Below, piece by piece: positions 57,358-64,000 of a stretch of 64,000 nt of DNA. The translations under genes were made by a program, and so were the position numbers. The notes below the pieces were generated by a model. That model was not told the origin of the DNA. It saw only the letters and a list, made by a program, of their open reading frames with translations, and did no database searches. The stretch comes from JAFGLY01 sp041309225 (lineage in GTDB: Bacteria; Myxococcota_A; UBA796; JAFGLY01), in the NCBI GenBank assembly GCA_041309225.1, contig JBFYZZ010000152.1, forward strand, positions 14,293 through 78,292. Direction: 5' to 3'. Numbering within the stretch: position 1 is the first letter of the stretch; every line of letters starts with the position of its first letter.

Positions 57358-59419
57358 GCCGGTCCTCCTGGGACCGACCTCGCTCCAGGGTTCCTCCCGG
57401 CTTGAGGACGAGGGGGTCCGGGCGACTCCCGGCCCGAGATCCCGACTCCTGGTCTCGGGGACGGGTGTCCTCCAGACCTCCGAACCGTCCCAGCGCTTCG
57501 GGCAGGGCAGGCAGGCGACAGGACGTCGCGTCGGCGGAGGGGGCGGGCACCCGCGAGAGGTTCCATCCCTTCACGTGACCCGCGGTGGCGCTGGGCGGGC
57601 CGAGGACGTCCACCAGGAAGGACTCCAGACCCACCGCACCCGCGAGGTCGGCCTGGAGGGTCGCCGCGAGGTACCCTCGGCGCCTCAAGTTCGGCACGTC
57701 GGCCCGCGCGCAGAGGATCGCCGTCGCGGAGGGCGTCCAGGGGGCCGACACGAGGGGCGCCTCGGGGTCGAGGGAGCCACCGCGCGCCCGTACGTTGGCG
57801 TACGACACGAGCACGGCCGTCCGGGTGAGCGTGCTGTACTCGAGATTGACGTCGAAGGCGTTGCGCGTGGCGGACGAGATGGGTCGTCCGTGCACGAGCT
57901 GCCACAGGAGGTAGTGCCCGTGCCTCTCCGGCCCCGGCCGCTCGCGAAGGACCGTGTCGAGCGGGAACTGGATCACCGGCCCCGTCGGCAGGTCGTCGAG
58001 CACCTCGAGCAGGTCCGCCGGTGGCGCCACGGCCATGGAGGGGCGCTGCCACGTCCAGCGCCTCGGCCAGGTGGCCTGGTCCGCCAGGAGGATCCCGAGC
58101 AGACCCAGGGCCACGAGGGCCTGCGCGAGCCGCTGCCGGGGCGCGAGCGCGAGGAAGCCCCAGAGGGCGCCGACGCCGGCGGGCAGGGCCGCGACCACGG
58201 CGATCCGGGACCACATCTGGAGAGGGTTCAGGATCGGGAACACCGCCTGGATCAGGGACACCGGCGTAGGGAGCGTGGTGGCGGGTGTTCCCCCCCGAGG
58301 CGGGGCATCCACCGCGAGGTGGGTCCCGGCCGAGAGCCAGAGCAGCCAGACGGTGAGGAGAAGCCAGGGCCCCGCCCGGCGCGGCCTATGGATCGCGCCC
58401 ACCACCGAGAGGGCGAGCGCTCCGATCCCCACGTAGGGAGCGGGATCCATCCACGGGCCAAGCGCCTCGAGGTCGGGCAGCCGGACCAGGCCCGCCACCG
58501 AGACCCACAGGCCACCGACGTTGTGGGACGATGTCGGGGGGGGGGTTGGCCAGGCCGGGAAGAATCCCGCGCTCCCCGCGGGCGGGTGGCCGAGGAGCGC
58601 GATGGCGGCGGGGGTGACGCAGGCCGCCGCCACGGCGACCACGAGGGCGAGGCGCCCGAGGGCCTCCCGCCAGGGCCGGCCACAGGCGAGCCAGAGGCCG
58701 AGCGGGACGTCGAGGCAGGCCACGAAGGCCGCGAGGTACCACCCCCCCAGGGCCACCCCGCCGAGCGTGAGACCCGCGGCGAGGCCCACCGGCCAGGGGG
58801 GGGGCGGCTCGGGGGTCCCAGGACGGCCGGGCCCGACGGGTGCCCGCATCCACCGGTGCAGGAGCGCCACGTGCCCGGGGACGAGCATGGCCGGCAGGAA
58901 CTCAGTCCGTCCGATGAAGGGGAACTCGAGCATGTAGGGGCTCATGCACACGACCGCAGCGAGCAGGGCGATCGCCCAGGGCGCGGCGGGATGGTCGCCT
59001 GCCAGGCGCCGCCCCAGGCTCCAGCAGCCGGCGGCCCCGGCGATCGGCACGGCGACGTGCAGGGCGTTCCAGCCGAGCGCCGCCCCGCGGGGCCCGCCGC
59101 CGCCCAGGGCGTAGAACGGACCGAACACGAGGAGGTTCACGGGATCCATGAGGTGGCCCGTGAAGCCGTCGGGCCACGCGATGTCCGCGACCCGGAGGAA
59201 GGGTCCGTGGTCCCACAGGCCGAGGGTCGTGCACCACAGGCCCCACAGGTGCCCCGGGCCCTCGCTCCAGGCACTGCCCAGCGCCGCCCGGGTGGGGTGC
59301 AGGAACACCGGGCCCCCGAGGGCGGTGACCGCGAGGAGGCCCACCACGGCCGTGGGCAACCAGGGCCAGCGCCCGAGGAGGCCCCGACCGGGTGGGGAGG
59401 GGGAGCCCCGTGCACCCAT
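57320..59419 (-). CDS. Multi-spanning membrane protein, paralogue of the convergent gene
   Basis: 699 residues with about 12 predicted membrane helices (VVGLLAVTALGGPVFL first) and a C-terminal soluble part with GPVIQFPLDTV and WQLVHGRPI, matching the opposite gene. An acidic residue pair lies in MDPVNLLVFGPF. ATG 59419 has GGAGG 9 bp upstream; a GTG at 59431 is too close to that site. It lies 43 bp downstream of the MopE-type lipoprotein gene only by strand order (that gene is at 59463-61382), so co-transcription is possible. Confidence 0.65.
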   Translation of the reverse strand: MGARGSPSPPGRGLLGRWPWLPTAVVGLLAVTALGGPVFLHPTRAALGSAWSEGPGHLWGLWCTTLGLWDHGPFLRVADIAWPDGFTGHLMDPVNLLVFGPFYALGGGGPRGAALGWNALHVAVPIAGAAGCWSLGRRLAGDHPAAPWAIALLAAVVCMSPYMLEFPFIGRTEFLPAMLVPGHVALLHRWMRAPVGPGRPGTPEPPPPWPVGLAAGLTLGGVALGGWYLAAFVACLDVPLGLWLACGRPWREALGRLALVVAVAAACVTPAAIALLGHPPAGSAGFFPAWPTPPPTSSHNVGGLWVSVAGLVRLPDLEALGPWMDPAPYVGIGALALSVVGAIHRPRRAGPWLLLTVWLLWLSAGTHLAVDAPPRGGTPATTLPTPVSLIQAVFPILNPLQMWSRIAVVAALPAGVGALWGFLALAPRQRLAQALVALGLLGILLADQATWPRRWTWQRPSMAVAPPADLLEVLDDLPTGPVIQFPLDTVLRERPGPERHGHYLLWQLVHGRPISSATRNAFDVNLEYSTLTRTAVLVSYANVRARGGSLDPEAPLVSAPWTPSATAILCARADVPNLRRRGYLAATLQADLAGAVGLESFLVDVLGPPSATAGHVKGWNLSRVPAPSADATSCRLPALPEALGRFGGLEDTRPRDQESGSRAGSRPDPLVLKPGGTLERGRSQEDRPRDLPPTTSPSP

Positions 59420-59462
59420 GGGTGCCCTCACCTCCCGGCGGTGACGGGCCCTCCGCGCTCCG

Positions 59463-61382
59463 TTACCACGAGCCTTCTGGCCCGCCGAACGCCCCCATGT
59501 CGTTCCGGGAACCGTCGGCGTCGTTGTAGGCGGCGCTGGGATTCCCGGTGTTGATGCAGGGTGAGGACGAGGTGAGCGTGAGGTCGTCGTCGGTGAGGTC
59601 GCCGTCGGCGGTGAAGGTGGTGAACCGCGGGTTCGACGAGATGTTGCCCGAGGAGCCCGTGGGATCGGTGGTCCCCGAGTAGTTGCCGCCCGCGTTGCCG
59701 AACACGTCGTTGTAGGTGCCCGAGAACCGTGAGCTGCGGTCCACCAGGATCCCCGCGCCGGTGCCCGCCCCGTACACGATGCTGTTGAGCATCGTCAGGG
59801 TGGAGGCGTTGTAGACGTAGGCCCCCCCACCGTAGACGGCGTCGTCGCCCGCGAAGGAGGCATTGGTCACCGTCACGGTGGACGCGTCCATGTACAGGCC
59901 ACCACCGGAGTCCGAGGCCTCGTTGAAGAGCGAGGCCACGTTGGTGAGGGTGGCCTGGCCGCCGTCGAGCTGCCAGCCCCCACCGACGCTCGCGGAGTTG
60001 CCCACGATCCACCCCTGTTCGAAGGTGACCGTGGAATCCTCGTCGACCCACAGGCCGCCGCCCTGGTCGGCGTAGTTCGCCCAGAGGTCCACCTCCTCCA
60101 TCGCGGGGGACGATCCCACGAGGCAGAAGCCGCCGCCGAACGAGTAGACGTAGTAGGTGTCGTAGCCGTGCGAGGCGCTCGACCTCACGGGGAGCTCGTT
60201 GTACGCCACGACCAGGTCCTGGAACGTGGGGGAGGAGCGGTACAGGTAGACGCCGCCGCCGCAGTACGTGTAGTACCAGTCGGTGCAGGTGGCTCCGCAG
60301 CCGCAGCTGTAGCTGGTGCTCTCGGTGGTGAGGTAGCCCTCGCCGTTGGTGATCGTGAACCCCGCCACCACGGTGTCGGAGGACTCGCCCTGGTCGATCT
60401 TGAGGGCCGGCCCGCCGAAGCCCGCAGCGTCGATGATGGTGCTGGCGGAGCCCTCGATCCCCGTGAGGGAGATGTCCAGGCCGTTCAGGTGGAGGGCCTC
60501 GTTGTAGGTGCCGGGGTACACGACCACGCACCCCATGGCCGCATCGATGCCGGCCTGCACGGTGTCGAGCGGGCTGGATCGGGTACCGGCACCGCTCGGG
60601 GACCCGGTCTCGGCGTCCACGACGACCGGCTCCCGGGGATTGGTGTCGTCGCAGTCGAGCTCGTTGTCCACGCCCTCGCACCGGATCCTCGTGGTGCCGG
60701 GGCTCCCGAAGCCGTCGCCGTCGGCGTCGATGGCCAGGGGCAGGCCGGCGTCCTCGTCGGTGGATCCGTCGCAGTCGTTGTCGAGATCGTCGCAGATCTC
60801 CGTGGCGAGCGGGTGCCGGGCGGCCGTGGAATCGTCGCAGTCGGTGTTGTCTGCGACGTAGCCCTCGGGGCAGTCGCACGCGGTGGTGGGCTGGGCGGGA
60901 TCACCGTAGGTGTCGGCGTCGGAGTCGCGATACCAGGTGGAGCCGACGCCCTCGTCGGTCTCCTCGTCGCAGTCGTTGTCCTTCCCGTCGCAGACCTCCT
61001 CCGACATGGGGTAGGACAGGGCGTCGGTGTCGTCGCAGTCGGTGTTGGTGGTGACGTAGCCCGACGGCTTCTGGCAGGCCTGCACGGTGACCCCGGGGTT
61101 GCCGTAGCCGTCGGCGTCGTTGTCCTGGTAGTACGTGGTGGTCACGCCCTCGTCGATCGCTTCGTCGCAGTCGTTGTCGAGCTCGTCGCACACCTCGTCG
61201 GCGTCGGGGTGGATGGCCGGGTTCTCGTCGTCGCAGTCCACCTCGTTGGCGTAGCCGTCGCCGTCGTGGTCGTTCTCGGAAGAGGTGTCGTCGGGCCGCT
61301 GGTTGCTGCCGCTGTCGCAGCCCGCGGCTGCGAGCCAGAGGGAGGGCACGACGAGGAGGTGGAGGAGGAACGTCCGGGGCAT
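59463..61382 (-). CDS. Lipoprotein with MopE-type metal-binding repeats and beta-helix
   Basis: 639 residues. Lipobox AAGC follows the signal. The N-terminal 230 residues hold four putative metal-binding repeats of the MopE type: DxDxDGY, then DCDD, then CDxxDNDCDxxxDE. From about 250 on, a right-handed parallel beta-helix (PbH1-like turns) is predicted, with GTYNEALHL, GFTITNGEGY, GGGLYMD and GGGAYVY turns. The protein ends in DMGAFGGPEGSW. It is probably displayed at the cell surface, binding calcium or another cation. Start M chosen for the lipobox; upstream ATG gives a longer non-signal leader. Confidence 0.88.
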   Translation of the reverse strand: MPRTFLLHLLVVPSLWLAAAGCDSGSNQRPDDTSSENDHDGDGYANEVDCDDENPAIHPDADEVCDELDNDCDEAIDEGVTTTYYQDNDADGYGNPGVTVQACQKPSGYVTTNTDCDDTDALSYPMSEEVCDGKDNDCDEETDEGVGSTWYRDSDADTYGDPAQPTTACDCPEGYVADNTDCDDSTAARHPLATEICDDLDNDCDGSTDEDAGLPLAIDADGDGFGSPGTTRIRCEGVDNELDCDDTNPREPVVVDAETGSPSGAGTRSSPLDTVQAGIDAAMGCVVVYPGTYNEALHLNGLDISLTGIEGSASTIIDAAGFGGPALKIDQGESSDTVVAGFTITNGEGYLTTESTSYSCGCGATCTDWYYTYCGGGVYLYRSSPTFQDLVVAYNELPVRSSASHGYDTYYVYSFGGGFCLVGSSPAMEEVDLWANYADQGGGLWVDEDSTVTFEQGWIVGNSASVGGGWQLDGGQATLTNVASLFNEASDSGGGLYMDASTVTVTNASFAGDDAVYGGGAYVYNASTLTMLNSIVYGAGTGAGILVDRSSRFSGTYNDVFGNAGGNYSGTTDPTGSSGNISSNPRFTTFTADGDLTDDDLTLTSSSPCINTGNPSAAYNDADGSRNDMGAFGGPEGSW

Positions 61383-61425
61383 GGGTATGTCCGTCGAGAT
61401 GCGGGAGGGGGAGTCGGGGTGGCCC

Positions 61426-61455
61426 ATCATAGAACGGCCATACCCGTCCTGTCGA
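61426..61455 (-). promoter_or_regulatory. Promoter of the MopE-type lipoprotein gene
   Basis: Minus strand TCGACA (61455-61450), 18-bp spacer, TATGAT (61431-61426); both hexamers match consensus at 5/6. The start codon is 43 bp downstream. Confidence 0.65.
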
Positions 61456-61532
61456 CCGAATCGGCCTCATCCCGCTCGCACTGCCTGTCGATCCCGCCTC
61501 CGGACGCTGGGAATCCCCTCCGGGGGGCGCCG

Positions 61533-63617
61533 TCAGTCCTCGGCGGTGGGGACGTCGTCGGGCACGGGCAGGGCGCGGGCGGCGAGCGTCGCGAGGTCCT
61601 GGACGCGGATCCGATCCTCGAGGTCCAGGAGCTTGACCGAGTCCACCAGCATGTGCATGCAGTAGGGACAGCCGGTGGCGACCACGGCGACCCCGCTGTC
61701 GCGAACCTGCTCCATCCGCAGGTTGTTGATCCGGCGGGGGGCCTTGAAGTCCATCCAGAAGTGACCCCCACCGGCGCCGCAGCAGAGGCTGGTGGCGCGC
61801 CGCTCCGGCAGCTCCGTCACCCGGGTGTCCGGAAGGCCGGCGAGAAGACGGCGGGGATCGTCGTAGGCCTGCTGGTACCGCCCCAGGTAGCAGGGGTCGT
61901 GGAAGGTCACGGTCTCCCCGACGGAGGTGGGCAGGCGGAGGCGGCCCTCCGCGACCAGGTCCGCGAGGAAGCGCGAGTGGTGGACGACCTCGAAGGTCGC
62001 GCCGAAGGTGCGGTACTCGTTGGCGAGGACGTGGAGGCAGTGCGGGCAGGAGACGAGCAGCGTCCGGAAGCGACGGGCCCGCAGCTGCTCGATCTGGGCC
62101 TTGGCCACGGTCTGGAAGGTCATCTCGTCGCCCAGGACGCGGGCGGGATCCCCGCAGCAGAGTTCGTCGCCGCCGAGCACCCCGAAGTCCACCCCCGCGG
62201 CCGTGAGGACCCGGAAGAGGTCCTCCGCGATGCGCCGCTTCTCCAGGTCGAAGGAGGTGAGGCATCCCACGAAGTAGAGGACGTCCACCGCCTCGCCGGG
62301 ACCGACCACCCGGACACCGGTGGCCTGGATCCAGGAGGTGCGCTCCTCCTGGTTCCCGAAGGCGTTCATGTTCGACTGGAGCGACCGGAGGGGCTGCTGG
62401 GCCTCCTCCGGGATGCGGCCCTGGATGGAGACCTCGTTGCGCCGGATCTCCATGAAGTGGGGGACGTGCTCGATGCAGGCCGGGCAGACCTCCATGCAGG
62501 CCCGGCAGGTGCGGCAGTACCAGGCGAAATGCTCGTCGAGGACGCCCGGGACGATGGGGGGATCCCCTGCTCCCCCTGCCTCCGCACCCTCCCGCGTCGG
62601 TAGGGCGAGGAGGGCGGCGTGCCCGTAGTCGCGCAGCCGCATCACGAACGTCTTGGGGCCGAAGGGATCGCCGGCCCGCGTGGCCGGGCAGACGTCCTGG
62701 CAGCGGCCGCACTCGATGCAGGCGTCGTGCTGGAGGCGCACGCTGAAGGGGAAGTCCCGCTCGTTCGCCATCCCGAGCGTGAAGGTGGACGGGTCGAAGG
62801 TGTCGGAGGACATCAGGGCGTCGAGGTCCACCCGCTTCAGCGCCGGGTTGGACTCGAGGTTCTGCAGGAAGACGTTCGTGGGCAGGGAGAGGATGTGGAA
62901 GAGCTTGGTGTGGGGCAGGCTCGCGATGAACGTGAAGGCCAGCCCGAGGTGCACCCACCACAGGGTCAGGTGCCCGAGAGAGCGTTCGTCGGCCACCACC
63001 CGCGGCACGCCGGAGAAGAGCAGGCTCACCGCGTACCCGACCGGCGACCAGAGCGGCTTCACCTCGCCGGTGTGGTGGATCCGGAGCCCCTCGAGCAGGA
63101 ACCCGGTGACGAGGATGAGCGCGAGGAGCACCAGGACGAAGGCGTCGTCGCGCTTGCGCTCGAGGTGCTCGGCGCGACCCGAGTAGCGCCGCCAGGCGGC
63201 GAGGCCCAGCCCCACGATCGCCAGGGCACCGCCCACGTCGGCCCCGACCGAGAGCCAGAGGTACACCCACCCGCGGAAGATGTGGACGTCGAAGAGGGGG
63301 CCCGTGAAGTCCGCGTCGATGAAGACCACCGCCGTGGCGAGGGTGCACACCGCGAAGGCGTAGAAGATGAAGCCGTGGAAGACGCCGGGGAACGCCTTGT
63401 GGAACACCCTGCGCTGGAGCAGGACGTCCTGGAGGAGCAGGACCACGCGCCGGCCCCAGTCCGCGAGGCGCTCGCTCTCGGGCTTCGCCCGGCGCCAGTA
63501 GCGGATCCGGTCCCGGACCCCGATCCCGAACACCACCAGCGTGGCCACGAACGCCACGTACATGAGGATCCTGCTGACGAGACCCACGTTCCAGTAGATC
63601 TGGCGGGCGACTTCCAT
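61533..63617 (-). CDS. EtfD/HdrD-like membrane Fe-S quinone oxidoreductase
   Basis: 694 residues. Five or six N-terminal membrane helices form a NarI-like cytochrome b/quinone module with paired His. Two 4Fe-4S motifs follow (CIECGRCQDVCP and CRTCRACMEVCP), then two CCG domains of the heterodisulfide-reductase type (ELCCGDPA with SCPHC; SLCCGAGGG with GCPYC). Such proteins pass electrons from electron-transfer flavoprotein to menaquinone during beta-oxidation. No etfAB genes are visible in the window. ATG has GGGAGG 9-10 bp upstream. A FadR-like palindrome lies 51 bp upstream. Confidence 0.92.
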   Translation of the reverse strand: MEVARQIYWNVGLVSRILMYVAFVATLVVFGIGVRDRIRYWRRAKPESERLADWGRRVVLLLQDVLLQRRVFHKAFPGVFHGFIFYAFAVCTLATAVVFIDADFTGPLFDVHIFRGWVYLWLSVGADVGGALAIVGLGLAAWRRYSGRAEHLERKRDDAFVLVLLALILVTGFLLEGLRIHHTGEVKPLWSPVGYAVSLLFSGVPRVVADERSLGHLTLWWVHLGLAFTFIASLPHTKLFHILSLPTNVFLQNLESNPALKRVDLDALMSSDTFDPSTFTLGMANERDFPFSVRLQHDACIECGRCQDVCPATRAGDPFGPKTFVMRLRDYGHAALLALPTREGAEAGGAGDPPIVPGVLDEHFAWYCRTCRACMEVCPACIEHVPHFMEIRRNEVSIQGRIPEEAQQPLRSLQSNMNAFGNQEERTSWIQATGVRVVGPGEAVDVLYFVGCLTSFDLEKRRIAEDLFRVLTAAGVDFGVLGGDELCCGDPARVLGDEMTFQTVAKAQIEQLRARRFRTLLVSCPHCLHVLANEYRTFGATFEVVHHSRFLADLVAEGRLRLPTSVGETVTFHDPCYLGRYQQAYDDPRRLLAGLPDTRVTELPERRATSLCCGAGGGHFWMDFKAPRRINNLRMEQVRDSGVAVVATGCPYCMHMLVDSVKLLDLEDRIRVQDLATLAARALPVPDDVPTAED

Positions 63618-63633
63618 GGACCCGTGCCTCCCA

Positions 63634-63654
63634 CCCTGGGGGGCACCCCCAGGG
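63634..63654. promoter_or_regulatory. Perfect hairpin in the EtfD-like gene leader
   Basis: CCCTGGGGG-GCA-CCCCCAGGG, 9-bp stem and 3-base loop, 17-37 bp upstream of the start codon. It sits next to the ribosome site and could limit translation or act as a protein site. Confidence 0.4.
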
Positions 63655-63667
63655 CCGGAGCGTATGA

Positions 63668-63681
63668 TGAATGATCGTTCA
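63668..63681. promoter_or_regulatory. FadR-like palindrome
   Basis: TGAATGATCGTTCA is a 14-bp palindrome with one mismatched pair. It resembles operators of TetR-type fatty-acid regulators (TGAATGA...TCATTCA). It lies upstream of the EtfD-like gene, a fitting target, and between it and the divergent lipoprotein gene. Confidence 0.5.
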
Positions 63682-63835
63682 GCGCAATGGCAGGAGGCTC
63701 CGGGGTGGGTCGTCCGCCCGGCCGGTCGCCCCGCGATCGCTGGCGACCCGGCCGGAAACGGGGTACACGCCCGGACGTCGGGATCGGGCGATCTCCGCCT
63801 TCCCTCCCCCACGACGCACTTCGCCTGGAGGTCCC

Positions 63836-64000
63836 ATGCAGCGTCTCCCCCTCGCCGCCCTCGGTCTCCTCGCCTTCGGTCTCGCCTGTGGCGGACTCCT
63901 CGAGAAGGCCGAGGAGGCGCCATCCGCCGAGCCGGCCGCTCCGATCGCAGCGCCGCCCCCCGTGCCTCCCGCGCCTCCGGTCCCCGAGCCCGCGCCCCCG
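63836..64000 (+). CDS. Lipoprotein, N-terminal fragment
   Basis: ATG 63836 with GGAGGTCCC upstream. The signal peptide ends in the lipobox GLAC (Cys18), and a Pro/Ala/Glu linker follows up to the window edge. The mature domain is outside the window. Confidence 0.75.
   Translation, partial: MQRLPLAALGLLAFGLACGGLLEKAEEAPSAEPAAPIAAPPPVPPAPPVPEPAPP

Overview
The window is about 64 kb of very GC-rich bacterial chromosome, dense with protein genes on both strands. I saw no rRNA, tRNA, CRISPR array, insertion sequence or integrase. The gene content suggests a Gram-negative, probably aerobic, deltaproteobacterial or Myxococcota-like organism. The pointers are a DUF4388 protein, a lipoprotein with an AgmX/PglI-type C-terminal domain, a MopE-type metal-binding-repeat lipoprotein, many small lipoproteins with [LF]xxC lipoboxes, several outer-membrane beta-barrels, ECF and sigma-54 regulators, and GTG/TTG starts. 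This placement is inference from gene families only.

Layout. 1-3.3 kb: the end of a beta-barrel gene, then groL-groS, rpoZ, a small unknown gene and the KH protein khpA. 3.4-9.8 kb: an ECF sigma factor overlapping its zinc-finger anti-sigma factor, a PDZ/S41 protease homologue that has lost its catalytic Ser and Lys, a DUF4388 protein, a DUF1460 amidase-like protein and a phosphohexomutase. 9.8-19.5 kb: a small secreted protein, an unknown membrane protein, an ACE-type M2 peptidase, a HerA-like ATPase, and a SWIM-SNF2 helicase behind a Crp/Fnr regulator. 19.7-28.8 kb: an NtrC-type response regulator facing an eight-gene minus-strand run. That run is TetR, two FtsX-type permeases, a LolD-type ATPase, a LolA-like protein, a porin-like barrel, a Usp-like protein and a sensor kinase; it looks like an envelope lipid or lipoprotein trafficking operon under TetR control.

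28.8-31 kb: a near-consensus sigma-70 promoter drives two tandem gp5/VgrG-like spike genes with no other injection-system genes nearby, followed by an XRE-SspB-like protein. 31-38 kb: a LEA14-like lipoprotein, a PmbA-type protein, a PPP-type phosphatase, an OFA-family transporter and acs. 38-44 kb: a very unusual class A penicillin-binding protein (zinc ribbon plus a cysteine-rich insert in the transpeptidase domain), a duplicated-domain lipoprotein and two outer-membrane proteins. 44-53.7 kb: a flavin reductase-like protein, an M18 aminopeptidase, a 5'-nucleotidase lipoprotein, small envelope proteins, a deacetylase with an extra C-terminal domain, a eukaryote-type hexokinase with a Dabb protein, and two lipoproteins. 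53.8-64 kb: malic enzyme, two convergent multi-spanning membrane proteins, the MopE-type lipoprotein, an EtfD-like quinone oxidoreductase with a FadR-like palindrome upstream, and the start of another lipoprotein gene.

Themes. Much of the window serves the cell envelope: chaperones and ECF stress sensing, peptidoglycan synthesis, lipoprotein or lipid transport, and outer-membrane barrels. A second theme is acetate, malate, fatty-acid and hexose metabolism. The best candidates for something undescribed are the cysteine-rich PBP, the orphan spike pair with its XRE-SspB neighbour, the inactive S41 homologue beside the sigma/anti-sigma pair, and the deacetylase fusion.
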